64,000 bases of DNA from Azospirillum oryzae (GTDB taxonomy: Bacteria; Pseudomonadota; Alphaproteobacteria; Azospirillales; Azospirillaceae), in contig NZ_VTTM01000003.1 in the NCBI RefSeq assembly GCF_008364795.1, positions 413,772-477,771 of the forward strand. The letters are read 5' to 3'. A model generated the notes under the pieces. The model saw only the letters and a list, made by a program, of their open reading frames with translations. It made no database searches and was not told the DNA's origin. This document shows positions 8,265-17,173 of the stretch, piece by piece; the stretch's first letter is position 1, and each line of letters starts with the position of its first letter. The position numbers and the translations under genes were made by a program.

Positions 8265-8309
8265 TCCACGCGCTGGATGCGTTATTGAGCGCAGGCTTGA
8301 AGGTACAAC

Positions 8310-8385
<76 letters not shown>

Positions 8386-8415
8386 CTTCATCTGGATTTA
8401 CTTCGGAATGCTTAT

Positions 8416-8445
8416 GCCTCGCGATTTCGCGGGGCTTTTTTATTT
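8416..8445 (+). terminator. Intrinsic terminator of the tRNA-Glu array
   Basis: GCCTCGCG and CGCGGGGC form an 8-bp stem around a 4-base loop, followed by TTTTTTATTT. It lies 30 bases after the last tRNA and just beyond the 3' end of the minus-strand AraC gene side. Confidence 0.85.
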
Positions 8446-8466
8446 GTCGCTCCACAGTCATCGCGT

Positions 8467-9417
8467 TCAAACCCACACCCGGTAAAGCCAGAACGCCTCG
8501 TCTTCCACAAACCGCCGGGCAAAGTCCGTCGGCGAGAAGCCGGTGACGTGCTTGGCGGCGCGGCACATGTGGGCCTGATCGGCGAAGCCCTCCTCCTGGG
8601 CCAGGGCGGCCCAGTCCAGCGGCAGGCCGGCCTCGTGGCGCTCGCGGGCGGTGAAGAAGACGCCTTCGGTCCGCACCAAGGTCTGCCAGTGCCGCAGCGA
8701 CCGGCCGCTGTGCGCCATGATGCGGCGTTCGACCTGACGGGGACCGTGGGTGCGCCGCCACTGGTGGGCCTGCCACGCAAGGCGCTCGACCCAATGGCGG
8801 CCGAAGCGGCGCAGGGCGGCGGCCGGCGACTGCTGCCCCTGAACCGCCTGCCAGCGCGTCGCCAGATGGCTTTCCAGCGCCGACAGGGTGGCCGCGTCGC
8901 TGTCGGCGTCGGTCAGGGCGTCCAGCAACGGATGGAGGCTGGCGTCCAGCAGGTCGCGGGCATCGACGAAGCGGTCGTGCAGGGCTGCCGGATCGATGCC
9001 GAACAGGGGGCGGGCGACATCGGCGGGGAAGCACAGCATTCCGGCGCGGCCGGTCGTCGGCGACCAGCTGACAATCGGGCGCGACTGGCTGCCGGACAGC
9101 AGGACCGCCGCTCCGAACGGGCGCCAGCGCGGGGTCCCGGCCGTGCGCTCGACAAGGCCGGACTCCATGCCGCGGAACCAGGACAGGCAGAGCAGCGGCG
9201 AGGCCGGGAAATGCGACAGCCGTTGGCGATCGTCCAACACCTGCCCGCGCGTGTCCCGGCAGACGATCGCCGTCGCCGCTCCCTGTAACGATGGCGGTGC
9301 CGGATACAGCCTTGCGCGGTCGGACCCTGGCGAAACGCGGGGCGCGCGGGCCAGCGGATCGGGGCAGCCGACGCCCGGCGGCGCCGGTGATGGCTGTAAT
9401 GACGACAGCGAAATCAT
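8467..9417 (-). CDS. AraC family transcriptional regulator
   Basis: A 316-residue protein. The N-terminal half resembles a cupin-like sensing domain (cores SPLLCLSWFRGMES and FGAAVLLSGSQSRPI); the C-terminal 110 residues are an AraC-type double helix-turn-helix: RQVERRIMAHSGRSLRHWQT for the first half and WAALAQEEGFADQAHMCRAA with HVTGFSPTDFARRF for the second. It is divergent from the P450 gene with only 36 bases between start codons, so it most likely controls that gene from the shared promoter. The effector is unknown. The exact start is not certain, as the first 30 residues are low-complexity. Confidence 0.85.
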   Translation of the reverse strand: MISLSSLQPSPAPPGVGCPDPLARAPRVSPGSDRARLYPAPPSLQGAATAIVCRDTRGQVLDDRQRLSHFPASPLLCLSWFRGMESGLVERTAGTPRWRPFGAAVLLSGSQSRPIVSWSPTTGRAGMLCFPADVARPLFGIDPAALHDRFVDARDLLDASLHPLLDALTDADSDAATLSALESHLATRWQAVQGQQSPAAALRRFGRHWVERLAWQAHQWRRTHGPRQVERRIMAHSGRSLRHWQTLVRTEGVFFTARERHEAGLPLDWAALAQEEGFADQAHMCRAAKHVTGFSPTDFARRFVEDEAFWLYRVWV

Positions 9418-9452
9418 GACGGGATCATACCCGCAAGGGGCCGGGAACGTCG

Positions 9453-10940
9453 ATGACGGTTGCGTTCAATACGACCGGCTCGCCTGCGTGGAGACTGGCG
9501 GGCATGAACACGCAATCGCCCACCACCTGCCCGTTCCACGGGGATGCGCTGTCCCCCGTGCCGGCCTCACATCATCCCGAACCCCCGTCCTTGAAAGGCT
9601 GGCCGCCGGGGCCGCCGTCGCGCCTGACCGGCTGGAGCCATCTGGCGCGGATGGCCCGCGACCTGCCGGCGGCGCTGGAGGCTTGGCATCGCGATCATGG
9701 CGATCTGGTGCATCTGCGCATCTGGCCGGAGCATCAGGTCATCGTCGTCCACCCGGACCTGGCGCGCGAGTTGCTGGTCACCCACCATGACGCGCTGATC
9801 CGCTGGGAACGCGGCACCGCCGTGTTCAGCCGCCTGCAGGGCCGCAGCCTGTTCGTCGCCGAAGGGGAGGAGTGGCGCGTCCGGCGGCAGTCCCTGCAAC
9901 CGGCCTTCCAGCACCGGGCGGTGCAGGGCTTCGTCCCCGCCATCGCCGGGGCGGCCGGGCGGATGCTGGCCGGCTGGCCGGCGGATGGCGGGATTTGCGA
10001 GGTCGGCAGCGGCTTCACCGCGCTCGCCATGGACGTGATCGTCCGCATGCTGTTCTCCACTCCGTTGGGCGGGGATGCCCGCATGGCGGAGGAGGCGGTG
10101 GAGATTCTCCTGCGCGCCGCCAATGCGGAGCTGTACTGGCCGGCGGGCTGGCCGGACTGGGTGCCCTGGAAACGGGCCAAGCGCCGTGCCCTGGCGACTC
10201 TGCGCGGGCTGATCGACCGCCATCTGCGGGCGCGGCTGGACCTTTCGCCCGACGACTGGCCGGACGATCTGCTGACCCGCCTGCTGCAGGCGCACCGGGA
10301 CGAAAGGGCGGGGTGGCGCCTGGACGGGGTGCGCGACGAGTGCATGACGATCTTCCTGGCCGGCCACGAGACCACGGCGGCCACGCTGATCTGGTGGGCG
10401 TGGTGCATGGCCGCGAACCCGCTGGCGCAGGACACGGCGCGGGAGGAGGTTCGGCGGGTGCTGAATGGGCAGGAACCGACGGCCGGCCGGCTGGCGGAGT
10501 TGCCCTACCTAAGGCAGACGATCCAGGAAACCATGCGCCTCTACCCGGCGGCGCCGGTGCTCAGCACCCGCCGCTCCACCCGGCCGATCAGCCTGGGCGG
10601 CTGGCGGTTCCCGGCCCGGACGCTGTTCCTGCTGCCGGTGCAGGCGATGCAGCACGACGCGCGCTGGTTCCCCGAACCGCTGGCCTTCCGGCCGGAGCGC
10701 TTCGCGCCCGGCGCACCCCCCATCCCGCGCGGCGCCCACATGCCGTTCGGGGCGGGGCCGCGCGTGTGCCTGGGGCAGCATCTGGCGATGACCGAACTGA
10801 CGGTGATCGCGGCCATGCTGCTGCAATGCTTCGCCCTTTCGGTCCCTGCCGGCGTGGCGCCGCCGCGGCCGGTCATGCGGCTGTCGCTGCGGCCGGACAA
10901 GCCGCTGCGCCTGCAGCTGTCGCCCGTGACCGGCGGGTGA
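9453..10940 (+). CDS. Cytochrome P450
   Basis: A 495-residue bacterial P450 with all landmarks: I-helix oxygen-activation motif AGHETTA, K-helix ETMRLYP (ExxR), PERF segment (FRPERFAPG), and heme loop FGAGPRVCLGQH with the cysteine ligand at about residue 439. No membrane anchor; the N-terminus is Pro-rich, so it is probably soluble and needs a separate ferredoxin/reductase, none of which is adjacent. Start could be the internal ATG at 9504, which has GGAG upstream. Divergent from an AraC regulator, suggesting induction by its substrate. The substrate is not predictable. Confidence 0.93.
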   Translation: MTVAFNTTGSPAWRLAGMNTQSPTTCPFHGDALSPVPASHHPEPPSLKGWPPGPPSRLTGWSHLARMARDLPAALEAWHRDHGDLVHLRIWPEHQVIVVHPDLARELLVTHHDALIRWERGTAVFSRLQGRSLFVAEGEEWRVRRQSLQPAFQHRAVQGFVPAIAGAAGRMLAGWPADGGICEVGSGFTALAMDVIVRMLFSTPLGGDARMAEEAVEILLRAANAELYWPAGWPDWVPWKRAKRRALATLRGLIDRHLRARLDLSPDDWPDDLLTRLLQAHRDERAGWRLDGVRDECMTIFLAGHETTAATLIWWAWCMAANPLAQDTAREEVRRVLNGQEPTAGRLAELPYLRQTIQETMRLYPAAPVLSTRRSTRPISLGGWRFPARTLFLLPVQAMQHDARWFPEPLAFRPERFAPGAPPIPRGAHMPFGAGPRVCLGQHLAMTELTVIAAMLLQCFALSVPAGVAPPRPVMRLSLRPDKPLRLQLSPVTGG

Positions 10941-10944
10941 GCGG

Positions 10945-12153
10945 TCAGGGCAGGGGGTCGGTCTGGTACAGCGTCACCCTGATCCCCCCATTCGACACCG
11001 ACACGCCGCCTTCCTCGAACGGCAGTTCCGTCGCCTTCGCCAGCGCGGCTTCGTTGGTGATGATGCCCACGCGCCAGCCTGCAAACCGCGTCTTCAGCGT
11101 CTGGCCCATGGCGTGGTAGAGCGGGATGAGGGACTTGCCCTCGCCGATGCGGGCGCCGTAGGGCGGGTTGACGATGACGAGGCCGGGGGGACCCTCCGGC
11201 GGGGTCAGGTCGCTGATGGCGTGGTGGGTGAACTCGGTCCAGGCGGAGACGCCGGCACGCTCGGCGTTGGCGCGGCTCATGGCGACGGCGCCGGCATCGC
11301 GGTCGCTGCCGTAGAAGCGCACCGTGGGCGCGGTGGGCGTGCCGCCGGCGCGCAGGCTCTGCCACAGGGTGGGGTCGAAATTGGCGAGCTGTTCGAAGGA
11401 GAAATGACGGGAACGGCCGGGCTTCAGGCCGGCGGCGATCTCGGCGGCCTCGATGACGAAGGTGCCGGAACCGCACATCGGGTCCACCACCGGCTCGCGG
11501 CCATCATAGCCGCACTGGCGCAGGAACAGCGCGGCCAGGGTCTCGCGCATCGGCGCCTTGTTGACCGCTTCCTTGTGGCCGCGCTTGTGCAGCGACTCGC
11601 CGGAGCTGTCGACGCTGACGGTGCACAGGTCGTCGTCGATGCGCGCCTTGATCTGGATGGCGGTCTGGACGGCGCGGGTGTCCTCCGCCTCCGCCTCCAT
11701 ATCCTTGGCGGGCTTCTTGCCGGTGGGCTTGGGGGCGGCCTTGACGATGGGGGCGCCGAGTTCCTCGGCGATGGCGCGCTCGATGCGCTGGGCGGCGGCG
11801 CCGGCATGGTAGATGCGCGAGGCCTTGCAGGACGCCTCGACCCGCACCGGAACGTCGGCGCGCAGGATCTCGGCCCAGGGAACCCGGCGGGCGCGCTTGT
11901 CCAGCTGCGCCAGATGCAGGGCGCGGAAGCTGGCGATGCGCGCCAGCACGCGGGTGGCGCCGCGCAGCTCCAGATTGGCCCGCCAGACCTCCGGCCAGCC
12001 GCCGCTGACCGTCACCCCGCCCTTCACGGCGGTGGGGTTGGCGAAGCCGCGGTCGCGCGCCTCGGCGCACAGCACGGATTCCAGGCCGGGGGCGGCCACC
12101 AGGAAAATCTCGAAGGGCTGCGCGGCGGCGGTCTTGTCTTGGTCGGTGTTCAT
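10945..12153 (-). CDS. THUMP-domain class I RNA methyltransferase (RlmL/TrmN-like)
   Basis: 402 residues. The N-terminal half has ferredoxin-like and THUMP features (FEIFLVAAPGLESVLCAEAR, then VRVEASCKASRIYHAGAAAQ); the C-terminal half is an S-adenosylmethionine-binding fold with DPMCGSGTFVIEAAEIAAG (SAM loop) and catalytic IVNPPYGARI. This matches the family of 23S rRNA m2G2445 methyltransferase (RlmL N-terminal unit). A reading frame stays open further upstream to about 13155, but that part has no protein-like composition and overlaps the divergent SDR gene, so I start at the ATG at 12153. It converges on the P450 gene, with 4 bases between stops. Confidence 0.87.
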   Translation of the reverse strand: MNTDQDKTAAAQPFEIFLVAAPGLESVLCAEARDRGFANPTAVKGGVTVSGGWPEVWRANLELRGATRVLARIASFRALHLAQLDKRARRVPWAEILRADVPVRVEASCKASRIYHAGAAAQRIERAIAEELGAPIVKAAPKPTGKKPAKDMEAEAEDTRAVQTAIQIKARIDDDLCTVSVDSSGESLHKRGHKEAVNKAPMRETLAALFLRQCGYDGREPVVDPMCGSGTFVIEAAEIAAGLKPGRSRHFSFEQLANFDPTLWQSLRAGGTPTAPTVRFYGSDRDAGAVAMSRANAERAGVSAWTEFTHHAISDLTPPEGPPGLVIVNPPYGARIGEGKSLIPLYHAMGQTLKTRFAGWRVGIITNEAALAKATELPFEEGGVSVSNGGIRVTLYQTDPLP

Positions 12154-12336
12154 CCCGCCTACATAGCCCGAAGGCCGGCCGTCTACGACAGGATTCTCGC
12201 AAATCCCAGGAGGCGCGGCCGACCCGGCAATTGACGGCGGGCCGCAGCCCCCTATGATCGGATTGGAACACGAACAATCAAGCCGGCTTTCGATTCCGAA
12301 CACGGAATCGGCCGGCCAGCAGGGAGACCGCGCGTA
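12154..12336. promoter_or_regulatory. Divergent promoter region between RNA methyltransferase and SDR
   Basis: 183 bases between two divergent start codons. I see no clear palindrome or recognisable operator; it must hold both promoters if the genes are transcribed from here. Confidence 0.4.
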
Positions 12337-13125
12337 ATGACCGCAATCGACACCACCAATTGGCCCGCCGACCTGCTGGCCCGGGAGTTCCGGGACAAAC
12401 GGGTGCTGGTCACCGGCAGCAGCCGCGGCATCGGTGCCGCGGTGGCGGCGGCCTTCGCCCAGCTCGGCGCCCGCGTCGCCATCCATGGCCGTGACCGGGC
12501 GGCGGTGGACGCCGTGGCGGCGGCGATGGGCAACGGCGTGGTCGGGCTGGCCGGCGATTTCGCCGACAAGGGCCAGGCCCGCGCGGTGGTGGAACAGGCG
12601 GTGGATCGGCTGGGCGGGCTGGACGTGCTGATCAACAATGCCGGCACCATGCTGGGCCGGGTGGCGCTGGCCGACATCGACGACGGGTTCCTGCAACAGC
12701 AGTTCGACCTGAACGCCGCTTCGGCGGTCGTCGCCAGCCGAAGCGCCCTGCCGGCGCTGATCGCGGCGAAGGGGGCCATCGTCAACACCGGCTCCATCTC
12801 CGGACGCACCGGCGGCAGCGCCGGCTCGTCGCTCTACAGCGCCGCCAAGGCGTTCCAGGCCAGCCTCGCCCGCTCGCTGGCGACGGAGCTGGCGCCGCAC
12901 GGCATCCGTGTCAACGCGGTGTCGCCCGGCACCATCGACACCGATTTCCATCAGCGCTACTCGACCGCGGACAAACTGTCGCAGACCGCGGCGCGCATCC
13001 CGCTGAAACGGCTGGGCACGGCCGAGGATTGCGTCGGCGCCTACCTGTTCCTCGCCTCCAACCGGCTGGCCGGCTACATCACCGGCCAAACGATCGAGGT
13101 AAATGGCGGTCAGTTCTATAACTAA
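12337..13125 (+). CDS. SDR family oxidoreductase (3-oxoacyl-ACP reductase-like)
   Basis: A 262-residue classical short-chain dehydrogenase. NAD(P)-binding motif VTGSSRGIGAAVA (TGxxxGIG), structural NNAGT, catalytic serine in NTGSISGR, and the YxxxK pair in SLYSAAKAFQASLAR; the C-terminus GQTIEVNGGQF is typical of FabG-like members. The arginine after the Gly motif plus HGRDR favours NADP(H). Cytoplasmic; substrate unknown. It stands alone between the methyltransferase and a chemoreceptor gene. Confidence 0.9.
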   Translation: MTAIDTTNWPADLLAREFRDKRVLVTGSSRGIGAAVAAAFAQLGARVAIHGRDRAAVDAVAAAMGNGVVGLAGDFADKGQARAVVEQAVDRLGGLDVLINNAGTMLGRVALADIDDGFLQQQFDLNAASAVVASRSALPALIAAKGAIVNTGSISGRTGGSAGSSLYSAAKAFQASLARSLATELAPHGIRVNAVSPGTIDTDFHQRYSTADKLSQTAARIPLKRLGTAEDCVGAYLFLASNRLAGYITGQTIEVNGGQFYN

Positions 13126-13135
13126 AGGGTAGTTT

Positions 13136-13203
13136 TTCGCAATTGCGAAGGTCAAGCTTTGGCAAAATGCAAAGCGGTCTCAACGATCTTGGCGAATTGC
13201 GAA
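13136..13203. promoter_or_regulatory. Three related palindromic boxes upstream of chemoreceptor gene
   Basis: TTCGCAATTGCGAA at 13136-13149 is a perfect 14-bp palindrome. TTGGCAAAATGCAAA (13159-13173) and TTGGCGAATTGCGAA (13189-13203) differ from each other at 3 of 15 positions and share the AATTGCGAA half with the first. Three similar boxes within 70 bases, in the gap between SDR and the chemoreceptor, look like a regulator-binding cluster. The TTTGCAAA/TTCGCAA-type core resembles sites of RamB/PccR-like regulators, but that link is only a suggestion. Confidence 0.45.
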
Positions 13204-13371
13204 TGGTTGAGGATCGCTGTCTATTGGAAAGAGGGTGATTTCACAGGGCAGAAAAACACCGCGGCGTTAATGGTCCTTTGGCATTGTTCTTGTAGGGTAC
13301 CTCGTTGACAACCGATCACCCGAAAGATCGGAAACTTGCCAGCAGCCGGGTCAGAGACGAGGTCCCCAGCC

Positions 13372-15435
13372 ATGAACGCCACCCACCCAGGCCGGCAGTC
13401 CGCCGCCCAACCGACCAAAGCCGGCCCCTTCGCCAACCTGCGCACGGCGACCAAGATCTATACCGGCTTCGGCGTGACGCTTGCGCTGCTGGTCGGCTTG
13501 GGGGCGGTGTCCTGGTCGGGCTTGCGATCCAGCGACGACGCGCTCCGCCGCTATGCCGGGCAGTCGCATGTCGCCATGGCGGTGGCGGAGGCGGACACCA
13601 ACATGGCCGACGCCCTGGGGGCGGCGGAGGAGTTCGTGTCCAGCGGCTCCGCCGCGGTGGCCGACCGCTTCCGCGCCGACGTGGACAAGTTCGCCAGGAA
13701 GCTGGACGCCGCCACCGCGCGCATGACCAGCGCGACCGACCGTCAGGCGGCGCAGGAGATCGCCAGCCTGCAGAAGACGCTGACCGGCGGCTTCGACCAG
13801 CTGGTCGCCGCGCGGACGGAGCGCGACTCCATCGTCGCGTCGGTGGTGAACAAGCTGGGCGCCGACATCCGCCGCACGCTGAGCGAGACCGTCAAGGCGG
13901 AGAAGGATCTGGGCGATCTCGACCGCACGGTGAAGGCCGCCGACGTCAGCGAGCAGTATCTGCTGGTCCGCGTGCTGGTCGCCCGCTTCGTGGCGGAGAC
14001 GCAGGCCGAGGATCTGGCGCGCATCCGCAAGGATCTGGCCGATGTGACCGCCAAGGCCACGGCGCTGCGAGACGCCATGGCGGACGGGCCGGTCAAGGCC
14101 AAGCTGTCGGACGCGGTCGCCAAGCTTCCGGCCTATGGCGCCGGCATCGACCGCATCGCCAGCTTGAGCGACCAGCTGAAGTCGCTGAACAATGAGACGC
14201 TGGGCAAGGCGGGCAAGGAGATCGGCGACAAGATCGGGCTGATCCGCTCCCACTCCGCCGATTTCCTGTCTCAGCTGGAGAGCAGCGCCGCCGCCGAGGT
14301 GGCGGCGGCCGAGGGCCGCGGCACCATGGTGACGGTCGCCGCCCTGCTGATCGGCCTGCTGCTGGCCTGGGCGATTTCGCGGGCGATCACCAGGCCGCTC
14401 GGCAACATCACGCGGGCGATGGGCCGTCTGGCCGAAGGCGACCTGAGCGTCGCCGTCACCGACGACGCGCGCCGGGACGAGATCGGCGCGCTGGCCCGCG
14501 CGCTCCAGGTCTTCAAGACCAACGCCTATGAGATGGAGCGGATGCGCAAGGCGCAGGAGGAGAGCGAGCGGCAGGCCGCCGCCCAGCGCCGCCAGACCAT
14601 GATGCAGATGGCCGACACCTTCGAGAGCACGGTGAAGGGCATCGTCGACACCGTCGCCCACGCCGCCACCGGCATGCGCGATGCGGCGACGGAGCTGACC
14701 GCCACCGCGCAGGAGGCGAGCGAGCGGTCGCTGCTGGTCGCCTCGGCCTCCGAACAGGCCTCGGCCAACGTGCAGACCGTCGCCACCGCGACGGAGGAGC
14801 TGTCGGCCTCCATCTCCGAGATCGGCCAGCAGGTGGAGAACTCCACCCGCATCGCCACCCAGGCGGTGGCCGACGCCGACGGCGCCGACCGCACCATGCG
14901 CGATCTGGTCTCCGCCGCCGAGCAGATCGGTGCGGTGGTGGAACTGATCAGCGGCATCGCCGCGCAGACCAACCTGCTGGCGCTGAACGCCACCATCGAG
15001 GCGGCGCGCGCCGGAGAGGCCGGCAAGGGCTTCGCCGTCGTGGCGAGCGAGGTGAAGGCGCTGGCCAGCCAGACCGCGCGCGCCACCGACGAGATCCAGG
15101 CCAAGGTGCAGGAGATTCAGCAGACCACCGGCGGCGCCCAGAAGGCCATCGGCAGCATCGGCAAGACCATCGGCCATATGAGCGAGATCACCACCGCCAT
15201 CGCCGCGGCCATCGAGGAACAGGCCGCCGCCACCCGCGAGATCGCCTCCAGCGTCACCCAGGCGGCGCAGGGCACCGAGGAGGTGTCGAGCAACATCGCC
15301 GGCGTCAGCACCGCCGTCCACGAGACCGGCGACGCCGCCGGCCGCGTCCACGGCACCTCGCAGGAACTGGCGGTCGAGGCCGAGCGGCTGCGCAAGGAGG
15401 TGGGGACCTTTATCGCGACGGTGCGGGCGGCGTAG
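13372..15435 (+). CDS. Methyl-accepting chemotaxis protein (large sensor domain)
   Basis: 687 residues from the ATG at 13372 (an in-frame TTG lies 36 bases upstream). A first membrane helix (about 24-45, [20 protein letters not shown]) precedes a roughly 260-residue all-helical periplasmic domain rich in Ala/Asp/Lys heptads, consistent with a long (helical bimodular) four-helix sensor. The second helix is near 320 ([20 protein letters not shown]), followed by HAMP and a signalling domain with the conserved hairpin [20 protein letters not shown]. No CheR-tethering pentapeptide is seen at the end. It would report an unknown ligand to CheA/CheW. Upstream are three palindromic boxes; downstream is an inverted pair of C-rich palindromes. 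Confidence 0.93.
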   Translation: MNATHPGRQSAAQPTKAGPFANLRTATKIYTGFGVTLALLVGLGAVSWSGLRSSDDALRRYAGQSHVAMAVAEADTNMADALGAAEEFVSSGSAAVADRFRADVDKFARKLDAATARMTSATDRQAAQEIASLQKTLTGGFDQLVAARTERDSIVASVVNKLGADIRRTLSETVKAEKDLGDLDRTVKAADVSEQYLLVRVLVARFVAETQAEDLARIRKDLADVTAKATALRDAMADGPVKAKLSDAVAKLPAYGAGIDRIASLSDQLKSLNNETLGKAGKEIGDKIGLIRSHSADFLSQLESSAAAEVAAAEGRGTMVTVAALLIGLLLAWAISRAITRPLGNITRAMGRLAEGDLSVAVTDDARRDEIGALARALQVFKTNAYEMERMRKAQEESERQAAAQRRQTMMQMADTFESTVKGIVDTVAHAATGMRDAATELTATAQEASERSLLVASASEQASANVQTVATATEELSASISEIGQQVENSTRIATQAVADADGADRTMRDLVSAAEQIGAVVELISGIAAQTNLLALNATIEAARAGEAGKGFAVVASEVKALASQTARATDEIQAKVQEIQQTTGGAQKAIGSIGKTIGHMSEITTAIAAAIEEQAAATREIASSVTQAAQGTEEVSSNIAGVSTAVHETGDAAGRVHGTSQELAVEAERLRKEVGTFIATVRAA

Positions 15436-15448
15436 GGGGGAGTGCGCT

Positions 15449-15490
15449 ATCCCCCTCTCCCCCCCGGGGAGAGGGTCGGGGTGAGGGGGA
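15449..15490 (+). repeat. C-rich extragenic palindrome, copy A of inverted pair
   Basis: CCCCCTCTCCCC / GGGGAGAGGG hairpin followed by a GGGTGAGGGGG flank. The element at 15553-15592 is the same sequence in opposite orientation with few differences, so the two face each other across about 60 bases between convergent genes. Confidence 0.75.
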
Positions 15491-15552
15491 TGCACAGCGT
15501 CGATTTGGTGGGGAACGGGAACTACGCGATGCTTGAAGATCCTCGCCGCGCG

Positions 15553-15592
15553 ACCCCCTCACCCTAACCCTCTCCCCGGGGGGGAGAGGGGA
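15553..15592 (-). repeat. C-rich extragenic palindrome, copy B of inverted pair
   Basis: Inverted copy of 15449-15490: flank CCCCTCACCCTAACCC, then CTCTCCCC and GGGGAGAGGGG. It overlaps the last codons and stop codon (15564) of the minus-strand thioredoxin gene, so part of it is translated. Confidence 0.75.
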
Positions 15593-16079
15593 TTTGTTGA
15601 CGCACCCAGGCCACCAGCGACGGCAGCGGCATCGCGCCGGCGGTGCGGGCGATTTCCCGGCCGTGGTGGACCAGGACCAGCGACGGGATGCTGCGGATGC
15701 CGAAGCGGCCGGCGAGGTCGGGAGAGGCCTCGGTGTCGATCTTGGCGAGGCGGACCCGGGGTTCCAGCTGGGCCGCGGCCTGGGCGAAGACGGGGGCCAT
15801 CATGCGGCAGGGGCCGCACCACTCGGCCCAGAAGTCGATCAGCAGCGGCAGGTCGCTCTTCTCGGCATGGGCGGCGAAGCGGCGGGCGTCGAGCGCCACC
15901 GGCTTTCCTTCGAACAGGGCGTTGCCGCAACGGCCGCACTTGCCGCCGCCCAGACGGGCCGGAGGCACGCGGTTCAGCGTGTCGCAATGCGGGCAGGCGA
16001 TGTGCAGGCTGTCGGCGGCCAAAGAATCGGGGCCTGTGGACGAACCGGGGCCTGTGGAAGAATGGGCGGTGGGCGGCAT
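15564..16079 (-). CDS. trxC: Thioredoxin 2 (TrxC)
   Basis: 171 residues. After a Ser/Pro/Gly-rich start (1-22) comes the TrxC zinc finger CPHC...CGRC (C29, C32, C48, C51), then a thioredoxin fold with active site WAEWCGPCRMM (WCGPC at 87-91) and the cis-proline loop RSIPSLVL. It reduces protein disulfides in the cytoplasm; the zinc finger tunes redox response in TrxC. The ATG has AAGGAG upstream. Oddity: the last residues (IPSPPRGEG) are encoded by the C-rich palindromic repeat at 15553-15592, so the natural tail has been replaced or extended by a dispersed element. Confidence 0.93.
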   Translation of the reverse strand: MPPTAHSSTGPGSSTGPDSLAADSLHIACPHCDTLNRVPPARLGGGKCGRCGNALFEGKPVALDARRFAAHAEKSDLPLLIDFWAEWCGPCRMMAPVFAQAAAQLEPRVRLAKIDTEASPDLAGRFGIRSIPSLVLVHHGREIARTAGAMPLPSLVAWVRQQIPSPPRGEG

Positions 16080-16155
16080 GGCGGGGCTCCTTCCCCTGGC
16101 AGCTTGTCCACCGTCGATGTATGGGGGCGGAGCCGCCCGCTCAAGATGGGCGGGC

Positions 16156-16410
16156 CTACTCCTGCCGGCCCATCAGGCCTTCCAGCTTTGCGAAATCCAC
16201 ATATTGCGCCGGCCGGTCCTTCAACAGGTCCGGGGTCGCCTGGGCATTCTCCCGCGCGCATTCGGCGACGTAGCGGGCCAAGAGGTCGCGCATGACCTCG
16301 GCCAGAGGCGTCTGCCGCTGACGTGCGTAATTCTTGGCGACATCTTTGATTCGGCGATCAACGCGCAAAGAGATCGTCGCCTTCTTTGGATGAAACGGAT
16401 CTCCGATCAT
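16156..16410 (-). CDS. Ribbon-helix-helix-like small protein
   Basis: 84 residues from the ATG at 16410 (GGGGGATC upstream). KKATISLRVDRRIKDVAKNYARQ resembles the beta-strand plus helix of a CopG/Arc-type ribbon-helix-helix DNA-binding domain, followed by TPLAEVMRDLLARYVAECAR, the second helix. The C-terminal 30 residues are acidic/basic mixed and could bind a partner, as in antitoxins, but no adjacent toxin-like gene is visible: upstream is 244 bases of noncoding DNA and downstream (76 bases) is trxC. Function is inferred only from fold-like pattern. Confidence 0.6.
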   Translation of the reverse strand: MIGDPFHPKKATISLRVDRRIKDVAKNYARQRQTPLAEVMRDLLARYVAECARENAQATPDLLKDRPAQYVDFAKLEGLMGRQE

Positions 16411-16654
16411 GACGATCCCCCACCAATCTTGCTGATCCACGTTATTTGGATATGCCGGATCGGTGGTGGATACAAGGATCCATGGGAAGGCGGGCGATAA
16501 AACTTGGGGATGATAACTTGTGAATTTGTGTGGATAAAATCTCATCCGGTTTTCTTCTCCACAGAATCTGTGGATAGATGTGTGCGCAATCTCCGAACAG
16601 AATCATCCGCACCCTTCCGGCCGGCCCATCCGGCCTGTGGATGAGTGGGTTTGC
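16411..16654. other. A/T-rich gap with DnaA-box-like words
   Basis: This 244-base gap is less G+C-rich than its surroundings. TGTGGATAA at 16529-16537 is an exact DnaA-box complement; TGTGGATAG (16569-16577) and TGTGGATGA (16636-16644) are one- and two-base variants in the same orientation. No replication or partition gene is nearby, so I do not call an origin. It contains the promoter of the RHH gene. Confidence 0.4.
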
Positions 16655-17173
16655 CTATTTTTTAGGCGTCTTGAGCGCTCTCTCCGGTCCCGGCCCGCCG
16701 ACCAGCCGCAGCCGGCCGGCCGGCGACAGGTCGGGCAGGATGGACAGCACGGTTTCCTCGGTCAGTTCGCCGATCTGGCGGCGCTTGGCGCGGGCGGCGG
16801 AGGTCGCGGCGCGCAGGGAGTCGAAATCCACAGGCTCGGCCTGCAACAGGGCGCGCACCCGCTGCCCGGCCTCGCGGTAGTCCTGGGACAGTGCGTCGTA
16901 ACGCGGGCGCAGCGGCTCGAAGGCCGCGCGCAGGACGGCGGCGTCGGCGTCGGACAGGTCGGCGGCCACATGCTCGACGAAGCGGTCGGGCATCGGCCGG
17001 TAGGGCGGGGGCGGCGGGTTGCGGATGGTGGCGACCAGCATGGCGCCGAGGAACAGGTTCAGCGCCAGCGACGCCAGGGCCAGCGTCCGCAGGCTGATCC
17101 GCTGCCCCAACCACCGGCGGAGCCTGGTCAGGACGGACGGCTGGGGGCGATGGGTGGCGGCGGTACCGCTCAT
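16655..17173 (-). CDS. Periplasmic heavy-metal-sensor family protein (CnrX/ZraP-like)
   Basis: 172 residues. One membrane helix at about 29-49 (LRTLALASLALNLFLGAMLVATI) anchors a periplasmic helical domain: DRFVEHVAADLSDADAAVLRAAFEPLRPRYDALSQDYREAGQRVRALL and more, the pattern of the metal-resistance/Spy-CpxP superfamily. No His/Met metal cluster typical of true CnrX is evident apart from scattered His, so metal binding is uncertain. Its start overlaps the anti-sigma stop (ATGA), making it the last gene of a sigma/anti-sigma/sensor set behind the RND pump genes. Likely role: periplasmic sensor acting on the anti-sigma factor. Confidence 0.75.
   Translation of the reverse strand: MSGTAATHRPQPSVLTRLRRWLGQRISLRTLALASLALNLFLGAMLVATIRNPPPPPYRPMPDRFVEHVAADLSDADAAVLRAAFEPLRPRYDALSQDYREAGQRVRALLQAEPVDFDSLRAATSAARAKRRQIGELTEETVLSILPDLSPAGRLRLVGGPGPERALKTPKK

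Noticed and set aside
10945..13155. Upstream extension of the RNA methyltransferase frame to 13155
   Set aside because: The extension overlaps the divergent SDR gene and lacks protein-like composition; the ATG at 12153 begins a normal THUMP methyltransferase.
13276..13296. Possible sigma-54 promoter TTGGCAT-N5-TTGTA upstream of the chemoreceptor
   Set aside because: The -24 part fits but the essential GC of the -12 element is GT; kept only as a weak possibility.
16529..16644. Replication origin
   Set aside because: Only three DnaA-like words, no dnaA, hemE, parAB or repABC genes around.
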